From: Antedon mediterranea
Lineage: Eukaryota > Echinodermata > Crinoidea > Comatulida > Antedonidae
NCBI RefSeq assembly: GCF_964355755.1
Contig: NC_092680.1
Span: 21,243,001 to 21,307,000, forward strand
Reading direction: 5' to 3'
DNA length: 64,000 nt
A program made the translations under genes and the position numbers. This document shows, one piece after another, positions 25,801-35,600 of this stretch; the first letter of the stretch is position 1; each line of letters starts with the position of its first letter. The notes beneath the pieces were generated by a model, which was not told the DNA's origin, did no database searches, and was given only the letters and a program-made list of their open reading frames with translations.

Positions 25801-26903
25801 ACCATCTTCCGTTCGCCCTCATTCTTTGATTGAGTGCTAACTCCGAGTCGTTCGGCAACACTTAACTTTGACGTTGTTTCTACATTGGAATGTGTAAGAT
25901 CTATTGACAGTGCCTTGACAGCATTGTGATCATTCTTTGCCAGCCTGTTCTTAGCGCTACTTAATACAGAGTTACCAATACCACTTTGATCAGATTTCAA
26001 CGTTATTTTATCATGATGTTGTATAGTGCGATTTGAGGTACTGCTTTTGCTCGTTGGGAATAAAGGCTTCGCTTCAATTACTCTTCTATGCCTCTCGTGG
26101 TTCATAGCTTCTAATGAATTATTATTTTCTTGAGTACTAACATAGTCTTTCAACTGTATATGATATCCAGGTTCTTTTTTTCTTTGCGTTCCTGTGATGT
26201 TGGTTTCTTTGTGGTTCTCCTTACCTTGGACAATCTTCAATGAGTATCCAAGTGGTTTAGGTGGTGTCGGAGGTTTCTTTGGGCTGCTTGGCTTCACATG
26301 GTGGCTCTTTTCAATGTTGCTACCTGTTTCTGCACTTATACGCTGGTCATATTTAATTGCACTTGGTTTATTGGTTAAATTTTCGTCGGAGTTTGAAAAA
26401 AACGTAATCCTGTTCAAAACTCTTCCGGATGGAATGTTATTTAAATTATCGTTGCATTTGTCCTTTTGGATTTCATTATCCGAGTCATCTGAAGAGAAAG
26501 TTGTTATAACAAGTCGTGATTCCACGTGAGGACGTTCAACACTTCTTGCTCGATGCATCTTCTCTCTTTGTTGTTGTTGTCTTCGGCTTCTCTGTCTAGA
26601 TTCAATCAAACCAATATCATCCTGAACCTTGTTACTTTGTGAATCTCGTACTGGTACGGTTTTACTTCCAAGACTTTTCTTATTCTTGTTAAAATATTCT
26701 ACTCTGTTGTGACTCATATTCAAACTATTTTCATTCTCACCACCCCGTGCAAAAATGGTATGATCTCCTCTACCTTGAAACAGTTGCTCAGCTGCGGTTC
26801 GTTTCCGCGGTTGGCTTGAAGTATTCCGACGGAAAAAATTTGGACTTTTATTCACCACTTGAAGAGGAGTCTTTCTCTTGACTGTGTCATCGTCGAAAGC
26901 CAT
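22896..26903 (-). CDS. FAM110-like centrosome-associated protein, 1335 aa in one exon
   Basis: A single uninterrupted frame from the ATG at 26903 to a TGA at 22896. Residues about 12-50 (PLQVVNKSPNFFRR, then KRTAAEQLF) match the FAM110 N-terminal pattern of a KGP-type motif followed by an AVERL-type motif. Residues about 1225-1325 match the C-terminal domain: SSLTELDTFFDQMGLD (1225-1240), then SIITRNAKVIKWL (1311-1323). A proline-rich KPPTPPKPLGYS segment near 220 also recalls the family. Between lie about 1100 Ser/Lys/Asn-rich, low-complexity residues with many basophilic kinase sites (RRNSW, RQRSAP, RRKSS). Vertebrate FAM110 proteins, which associate with centrosomes and microtubules, are about 300-370 aa, so this is roughly four times longer. 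A donor (GTAAGT) lies 13 nt past the stop. Upstream untranslated exons probably exist (see 28654). Family call from recalled motifs, not alignment. Confidence 0.75.
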   Translation of the reverse strand: MAFDDDTVKRKTPLQVVNKSPNFFRRNTSSQPRKRTAAEQLFQGRGDHTIFARGGENENSLNMSHNRVEYFNKNKKSLGSKTVPVRDSQSNKVQDDIGLIESRQRSRRQQQQREKMHRARSVERPHVESRLVITTFSSDDSDNEIQKDKCNDNLNNIPSGRVLNRITFFSNSDENLTNKPSAIKYDQRISAETGSNIEKSHHVKPSSPKKPPTPPKPLGYSLKIVQGKENHKETNITGTQRKKEPGYHIQLKDYVSTQENNNSLEAMNHERHRRVIEAKPLFPTSKSSTSNRTIQHHDKITLKSDQSGIGNSVLSSAKNRLAKNDHNAVKALSIDLTHSNVETTSKLSVAERLGVSTQSKNEGERKMVASHSFHYFPSDKTIDKKPEILNKPSQVSSGFVKKHVRQRSAPDANTWLHPDASPYIVRPIKDDNSIVSQHSPYSGDFPRKSIKQESSSSVKLGVQTSNARHQRKSPETVEIYNPSNTSTKPKIPEKPKKPIILKKPLNENVLKRIQHKNVMKTGFNSRKNNEVIQIKSDEFGRTGTKPSIMPSTNIKDMNVDCTITKHGNDTLSSHREKEKYQVYAKVNEKSLDDHYGMHSSNAKEYLVTQKSKFTKQYKPVRFQPRRKSSTLSTSSSIRSGISHENLENGKQIKDFRHETSVGDATSVELISDNQFTSHRSITSSELKTTVKPGDVDGCTNDINWKILRSTTGQVLEANEPKFNYGLKPAELKTMKGQEGNEYQYQSHFLPSKVFNEYSLSGVSQASKSKSSMKPLAFSLRHKPYEYSLPLDADLTGNPTKQYASVAPPTRSESNPACFTEKENDWRVQAHEYSTVNSKPTDRNLLVSDCGNVVTSLDQEGRIKQITPTGQDSASTIQVSRPTCPQHKTSYSSLSQTDYEQDIKMDRFFRPVVKRVNSWNDHVSRERRREKDSKDLYKKALKENKQKLVNKQQCKTISNTEAEKQENVYRKDTSTNVQFCNTKNVDNKPTAKELLIIRTEGVKSYRKPAEGNNNCDVFKTELSDEVKVVCPSRYSQPQHTTQSTQRNIEAEKNELKTRQASIDEVHEVLSKLNSSNNPPSPKHSTSPSMGSSTKNKCHSSGVVSHSIGTSDLSREMSTNKPTSSKNNSPDSVFVEDNVQVLSTESVVEATMISVMRHDEQSAMRVRRNSKELLEKRNSGKRKEKPQFLDLKSVEEKPDTGSNHNSLKRKQHLMRRNSWGSSSDVSTPQVATPSRHSSLTELDTFFDQMGLDDNVLFTAQSPHELDDVFHTMYMAAINDDHVDADSDVMSEGSRVSESGLTKKLKKIPDNTSSIITRNAKVIKWLCQVKKAKTQLSK

Positions 26904-29625
26904 AATAAAGCTGATCTATTCTAGCTCATATCATTAAAAAATACTTGTGTATCACAGCAGTCTACCACCAACCATTGAATATGGTTGATTCAGCAATTGA
27001 TAATAATTAACATCTGTTCATTAATTTCACTATTCATCCACTGGTCTTCCTTCCTTCGCATGATCTGTGAACAAAAGATGAGAATCAACGTTAACAATAG
27101 ATTTTATTACATTTGTGCATTCAACTTTAAAAGGCTTCCATCCTTCCAATTGGATGCTGTTCAAAATTCAAATTGAGAAAACTCCTAAAATGGAAACTTC
27201 CATTTAACATAAAAGGTATGATTAGATACCAGAAATCAAATACAACCATAGTGTGTATTAAACTATTATTTACAAATGTCCTGATCAAAATGGAAGATTC
27301 CAACGGACACTTTTGAGAACCTTTGAACAGGAACTCATGACAAAATTACACAAACTTTTGTTGAGATGTGGACATAGACTATTAAATACTAAAGTACAAT
27401 AAACTAAGTCAACAAAGTGACACATATTTCAACTGAATGATAATTGATTGAGAACTTCTCAAATATCAAAGTACTATACAGTACTATAAACAGAAATCAT
27501 TGATGTACATTTTCAATTTTCTACATGTACCGGTATTATAATAAAGGTCAATTTGAATGTACAGTATTATATAAATCTTTTTAAACTAGAGATTGAGTGC
27601 AGTGATAAATAACTTACATTTTTTTATGTGCATCCTACTAAATTCTAATTTTTTTTTTCATCAAACATACAGTACTTTACTGTACTATTGAAAATACTAT
27701 TGAACATTTTAGTTTGAAAGTTACAGCAACACCTCCTTTTTTTTAAATGTAACACAAATTTGTACAAAATGATTCATTTTGTTCTGTCTTTGAATTGTAC
27801 ATTTTTGTTCAATTGCAATTGCCTAGTCATTCTTAATACGGTCAGTGACCACACAGAAATTAATTTATCAAATGGTATTATTGACCAATGTTTATTTTGT
27901 TAAATTCATATTGAGAAAATTAACCCAAAGATATTAAATGCCAATGAATTTGAGATATTTTAATGTATTTAAGTAAAATAACGAAATGAAATAAATGACA
28001 TATGTTAAGGTGATTGTTTGTATCTACTGTACTGTAGTAGATGAACATTTTCAGAATGTCATATTAAACCAGCAATTTTCTGCTAAGTATCTTTAAGGAT
28101 TTTTACCGAGATAAAGTTGGCCTATGGATGTTTATTATTTTAAAAAATGGAAAAAAGTACACATTTGTCAAACTCCTCCGGTAGAACTTCAGTATAAATT
28201 AAAAATGACTTTAATTTTCAATTTATTTATTCACTTTAATTCAAGTAGGCCTGAATATAACTGGACTAGGCTAGTGCTTATTACTTTAAGCACATTCATA
28301 GAAAATTTACATGCTAGGGATTTTTAAATTAACATGGTGTTAAATCCCCCGAAGACGCTGTTATTTTTGTTTGGTTACGCTCGGCTGGTCACGACTGTTT
28401 ATCATCTCTGCAAATCTATTTCCTTATGACACCTGGTTTAAAATACCCCCTCACCTGCCAGAATTGACCTTTTTGGTTGGGTACATGTTCTATTCATATT
28501 ACATTACATATGTTGTAACAATAGGCAGTCACTCCTCCTGCCTTCCTGCTAGAATTAATACCACCAGAGTATAAGTATGCAACAATAAGAACAGCTGAGT
28601 ACATATTTTAATCTTATTATTAGAGTTAAGTTAACAATAAATGGGTTTCTTACCGATTTAAGCTTAGCTACCATCACATGCATGCACACATCAACATCAG
28701 CTGATCATTTCCCCATCTTTTACCGGTCAACATCACCTCCTGACGATCTGTTGACTTGTTAATAGCAGCATCAACCTGTCGGCTAAAGTAAGGGCGTACC
28801 TGTATTCTACGTTGGTATCTACGTTATTTTTAAGATTAAGAATGTATAAAAAGGTCCACGAACCGTTGGATTTATTCGATTTCACGGCTCACAAAATGTT
28901 TAATGACGTATAAAATAACAAATAAACGTCGGATAATATTTTCATGAGACAAAACAACACTACACAACAAAAATACGCTATATTTCGTATCCCGCCCTCT
29001 TGATTGAAAAATAATAATAAACACAGAGAAAAACATTCAGTCTAGCGAGGGCGCCATTTACATTTATCATTCCAAAATCACGCTTGGAGACGCATGATGC
29101 AGACTGTCAAGACGATTTTGTATCATTTAGTAAAATAATATTATTTTGTTAATGTTACCCAACATTCTTTGTCCCTTTCCCATTTTCTTAGATGAAACAC
29201 TATTTTTGCCGTGGATGTGACGAGTTCACATCTGATTACGTAATACAATTAGGCCTATTCAACTTTGACTTTACTCAAAATAATATTAATAATCATTCAA
29301 ATAAAAACAAATTCCAAATCCAATTAAAATTTACTACTAATCATAACGGAAACCGATGGTTTTTTAAACTTTTTTTTAAAATATAAAATATACCGGTACC
29401 GGTTGCAGTGTGAACATGATACTGCCGGTTCAGAGCGCCCTCTAAAACACACACATTATCAATATTACGGTCAAAGATTTATCAGCCATTACCTGTAAAA
29501 TAAATAAGGTCGTTAAATTGAGAAGATTAACGATAGGCCTAGCTGGTTGCCTATATCAAGGGACTTAATGAAACAATAGAAAAAAACACGGAAGAAACAG
29601 TAAAATAAGGGTACAAAGCTGAGAC
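26904..29625. other. Divergent intergenic region between FAM110-like and MFSD2 genes
   Basis: No coding exon seen. A minus-strand donor (AAATCG|GTAAGAAACC, exon end at 28654) could close an untranslated first exon of the FAM110-like gene lying roughly between 28655 and 28850. The segment about 28980-29460 with GCGCCATTT and GCGCCCTCT words is a plausible shared promoter zone. The rest is AT-rich. Confidence 0.4.
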
Positions 29626-32600
29626 ATGGAGTCTGTAAAAATAAAACATGCACGCATTACAGAAGAGGAGGTAGGTTTGATGAAGTTGTACATTTTAATT
29701 TTAATTTATTTTTGGCCATGCGTAACGTCCTGGCATACTTCAATACAAAATTAAACTCTCCCAAAAGTGAACATTTTTATGGCTGGAAAACAACGTTTGG
29801 TTTCCCGGAAATCATTTCAGAATTCTTTTTTGGAAAATTTGAACGAATTCAGGTTCATTTTGAGTAAGATGTGTTTCGATTTGGAACCGTCGATATATTA
29901 GGCTACTTGCAAAACTATAGTTTGCACAATGTCAGATGTAGTCCCTATACGTGTCTCATATCCAGGAATCTGTATTGTAGTGGTTTTATTCACTTTTTCT
30001 GCTTTGATCCCAAGTTTTATAAAGTTCATCAAACTAAATATTGAATAAAGTAAAACAGGCAAAGTCCAATCGATTATGGCTGCTAGTTGTATGATTATGG
30101 CTGCTAGTTGTATGATTATAATTCTAATTTTACCATTGAGATAAGAAGAACCGGGATTGGTGCTACAATGATGCTGATATACTTTATTATTATCTCTTTG
30201 CTCGAATAGTATACTGCAAGGCCGTAGCAAGAAGTTAAAAACAGACGAGGCATAAAATATGACGATCTCTCTCTGCTGGGGAGTTTGGGTGGGCGGTGAA
30301 CATTGAAAAGACGTGGTGGGCGCCTCTTCTGCCACATGCTGGCTACGGCCCCCTGATAGATGCCAATGAATCATGCTAAACATTAATTTCATCGCAATAA
30401 AAAAATGATAAAAGTAATCGAATCGGTATGACGCTGTTTTACAACAATTGGTACAAGTGTATTTGCTGCAACCGCAAACGCGGACATGATCCTATCAACC
30501 GATTGAATATTTAAATAAGATAATAACGGCCAAAGATAAACACACACACAAAATATAAACGTAATTTCTTATAAAATGATTATTTACGGTTCCGTATATT
30601 TCTACACTATAAAACTAGTTTGACAAAAAAAAGGGTGATGTGCCCAAATATGGCGTCATGGCCATATATGGGCACATCACGTTTTTTTGTCACATAAAGT
30701 TTGATAGTGTAGACAGAGCTTTATTATATATCATGTGACCACTTGGTTAGCATCTACAATGTTCTAAAAATATTTTTATTTTATAGAAAATACCACTGAG
30801 ACGCGGGAAACCTCCGAAATTAACAGTATTTAACAAATTATGTTTTGGCGTCGGTGGCATGCCATATCAGCTTACAAACACAGTCATTGGTTTTTATATT
30901 TCAGTTTTTCTTCTGGAAACTGCAGGGGTGAGTAAATCACAAAAGAATTGTTCGATCTTAATTCACAATAAAAGCAAAAAATATCGTAGAACGAACTTTG
31001 AATAATATTCGTCAGTATTTAATTTAATGTAAAGACCCGCAACTGAGTAAAAAACTCATCAACCATGATGGTATAATGAAATTATGTAAACTTTTCGTTT
31101 AGGTTCCACCGCAATACGCAAGTGCAATTATTTTTTCTGGTAGAGTATGGGACGCTCTTACCGACCCAGTCATTGGATTGTTGGTAACTAAGACGGATAC
31201 GAGATTCGGAAAACTCAAACCATGGTAAATAATTTACAAGTATCATAATCATCATTATAGTAATAATAGACTTTAACGTGTATAAAGCTCTGTCCACACT
31301 ATCAAACTTAACGTGACAACAAAATTTGATGTGTCCATATCATGGACATGGTGATGTCATATCACTACCATATTTGGGCATATCTCTACCATAATTGGAC
31401 GCATTACACATTTTTGTCAAACTAGTTTGATAGTGAAGACATAGCTTTAGAAATTGTTGGAGTATAGGCCCAACATCTTATTATAAGGTGCGTATGACGA
31501 CGTACTGCGTACTGCGTACTGCGTACTTCATGGAGGAAAAAATAAAAAAAAGAAAGGAAAGAACATGTTTTTTTCCGTGGTTACTTTAATTCTTTCATGA
31601 TGTTTCTACAACGAAATCCGAAAAGTAGCAAAATTCTCAATTTTTCTTCTTGATTTTATTTTTAATTATAGAATCTTTGAAATGAAATAGGACCTAAATA
31701 ACAACTAAATGAATCTATTTCAAACACAATTTATTTCAGGATGGCAACAGCCGCTCCATTTGCAGTAGTTACGTTCTTCTTTCTCTGGTATGTTCCTGAC
31801 TTTGAGGAGGACGGGTACAAACTCGCTTGGTATCTTTTATTTTATTGTGTTTTCCAGACATTGTTGTCGGTAAGCTTTTTATTTCAATTACACTATTGAC
31901 TTTTATACAGAGATTGGTTTTCATATTCTTCTCATTAACGCAGTTTTTACGATGGTGATAAGCTTTGATTGGCTAAATCACCGCCTTATCATTGCCAATT
32001 GCTTATTACATGGCAAATTTGCCATGGATGTTAATTACCGTACTTTGTGTGGTATTTAGTAAAAAGGTTCACCTAAATCTATTTTATTGTATGTGTGATA
32101 TGATTGTTTGTTGCACGATAACAATTCTCAAGTCCTGAATTGCCTTTTTTAAAAACTTGTATAGGCCTAGATGTTATTTTATTAGCTATATCGTATACAA
32201 TGGACCATGCGTGTTGATTTTCAGGAAAATTATGTCTCAAACATTTATTAAAATCTCGAGTTATCTATCTTCAATATGGACCGAAATATTACAAAACAAT
32301 TTCAAACCCAAATTGAACATAAAACATGTTAAATAACTTTCATTTTTTCAAAAGGTAGACCTACTCCAGATACTGTCTATCTTCAAATTGAAGAAATTGA
32401 CTATGTTCATCAATCCAGTGTCTTGATCTTTCGTTTCCGTTTTATCTTGCAGTCATTCCACATGCCCTTCTCAGCACTCACTTTATTTATCACAGAGGAC
32501 CAGGCAGAGAGGGATTCTGCTACCGCTTACAGTAAGTTACCTTTTAGGCCTAATTCAATTAAAATTAAATTAATGGCTGCATAAATTGTGAACATTTGCA

Positions 32601-35600
32601 TAGTACAATATCATTATTTCGATTCTATCACTCAAATAACGCTCGTATTCAATTATGTTTCCAAAATGACACCTGTTTTGTGCAATTGTTTGAATCGAAG
32701 ATATACTACACAATTTGCATTTGTATGTTATCTTTGCGCAGAGGCGATATCGTAGCCAATGAGGTTTATCCGAGGCGTGATTATTGCTAGTTGAAAACTT
32801 ATCCCAATACCCCGCACAAGAGACGTGAAATATCGTAACTTGATGCAATGTTTGAACGTTCTAACGAACGAATTATGAAATAAAAACAGAATTTTCAATT
32901 GTCAAATGTGTTTGGTACACTTTATCAATTGTTTACAAATACGCCAAGATGTTGTTTAACTTCTTCTATTAACTTATTTAGGATTTTAATAACTGAATAT
33001 TCTATCAAAAGTACAACCAGGGAAGAGTGACATTGTAATTTCCTTCTTCCCTGGTACAACACACGTTGATACGAAAAAAATATATGTTGATAAAGCTTAC
33101 GTTCTGCCGATAGTACAATAGAAATCTTAACTTTCGAAAGACATTTGTAAAACTAAATTTGAGTTGCTCTCGTACCTTTGTTGACAGTATCTTTTTTCTG
33201 CTGTATTTTGATATGAAATTAGATACAATTGTATCAACTATAGGGAAACCGATAAAGTTTATTTATTAACTTTAAACATGACATCATTCATGATGATACC
33301 ATATTCAAGTTCACACAATGACACCTATATTGTGCAATTGTTTAAATAGAACATACTACACGATTAGTATTTGTACGTTATCTTTGCGCAGAGGCGATAT
33401 CATAGCCAATGAGGTTTATCCGAGGCGTGATTATTGCTAGTTGAAAACTTATCCCAATACCCCGCACAAGAGACGTGAAATATCGTAACTTGATGCAATT
33501 TGTAAACGTTCTAGCGAACGAATAACGAAATAAAATCAGAAACTATTCATGAAAAACTTGTCTTTTTAGGAATGGCAAGCGAGGTAGCAGGAACCTTACT
33601 TGGAAACATAATAATGGGCCAAACCGTGTTTATATACGTTAAGAACTCGGGAGAATCAAGAGATTGTTCGGGAAATGCTACAGAAGTTCCACAGGAAATT
33701 ATTGATGCTGAGGTAGAATAGAGATATCAAAAATAATCACTAAATGTCTTTTTTTTGTATAAATTCTAAATAAAATGGTTCGTCAATCCCATAAAGGTTA
33801 AGACAATATGTACTAAGGTCAATGCGTACAAAGTCGATCTAATTTAAAACTAATTCAAGCTATCTCTCTCTGATACAATGTGAGGTGATTTTTTCAATTA
33901 ATATAAGTGAAAACATTAAAATTATGCATAATAAAATGTAAAACTTCCCTAAAAAATTATCAATATGTACTGTGGAATGAAGAAGCTTCAAATATACAGT
34001 GCTAATTGGTTTAAGCTACGTCGCAGAACTGCATGTCTTCTTTACTATCAATTGAAATAAACGAAACTCGGTTACTTTGTAGATTAATGTTACATGCACT
34101 TGTTTCATTTCTTTCAGATAAAAGGGTATATGACTGGAGCTGGTATAATATCCGGGTTGTTTTTAATTTGTGCAGTTATTGTTCTTGCTGGAACAACAGA
34201 AAGAAAACGTAAGTTAGTACTGTACTATTTGTTTTACTTCAGAGGCAAAATATCATTTTAATACAGTATGATGTAATGAAGTGTACATTTGTCAATGATA
34301 AATTCCACTAAAACCTTGTTTTTCATTACAGCAAACGAAAAGATAACACAGAGAGAAGAACCTCTCCGTAAAGCTGTGGGGAAAGTCTTAACATTTGGAC
34401 CGTACATTAAGCTCACTATGGCTTTCCTATTTTTCTCCTTATGCATTCAGGTATGATCAATAGGCCTATCATCTGAAACAACTTAATAGTTTGTATTTAT
34501 AATGTTTTGTGTGTTGGTTGTTTGGTAATAACATAATAGTGAACTATTTTATATGGTAGTAACATAGAGAAATAAGTTATGATTTCAATATTGAGAGACT
34601 ACACGGGATTAAAACGGGATTAACGGGATTAAAACGTAAATATAAATAATAAACATCAATATATAGACACTATAAACAGAGGTTATTTAAATATCAGATT
34701 TTAAAGGCCACTTGAAGACAATATTAACACTGTAGATCAAGTATTAGACTGTAAAAGTGTATTTATTTGATACCAGATTGTCAAAGATTTTGTAAATCTG
34801 AGTTTAGTTGAAGTTTAATTCTAAAAATCTATTTGGATTTCCCGTATTGGGGAGGTGAGGAGAGGAAGAAAACAGTGGGAAGTGGTGTGTGTGTACATTA
34901 TTACAAAGCAGGAAACAAGACAAACTATACTTGATTAATATTTGATAATACTCAAAAAAAAAGGTATGTTCTATTGTTTTCCATTGTATTCTTTTTTTAC
35001 AGTCAATACAAGGAAACCTTGCATTGTTCCTGAAATACTCACTGGGCGTGGACGACTACCAGTACGTCATTATAGCTATTCTCGTAAGTATTGTCAAAGT
35101 CACTAAAACGTGGTTAAGTTTAAAAAAAATAAAACAAATATAATAATGACCCATTGTTAATAATTAGTTTAAATTATGGATATTTGAAATGAATGAAATA
35201 TTAAGGCGTGCAATCATTTTAAATTCGTGTTGCATGTTTTAATCTTTATTTCTAAAAACGACACTTATATTTTGCGATTATCTCTATAGAACATATACTA
35301 CACAATTTGTGTTTGTAAAGTATCTTTGCGCAGAGGCGATATCATAGCCAATGAGGTTTATCCGAGGCGTGATTATTGCTAGTTGAAAACTTATCCCAAT
35401 ACCCCGCACAAGAGACGTGAAATATCGTAACTTGATGCAATTTGTGAACGTTCTGACGAACGAATAATGAAATAAAAACAGAATTTTCAATTTAAAAATG
35501 TGATTGATACATATTACCGATATGTTTACGCAAATACTAAGATATTGTTATACATTTGGAAATTCAACTGCGGTGAAAATGATCATTTTTTAATGATCTA

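Noticed and set aside
29898-30392. 164-aa minus-strand open frame
   Set aside because: It lies in MFSD2 intron 1, crosses a short inverted-repeat element and a 24-bp duplication, and has no recognisable domain.
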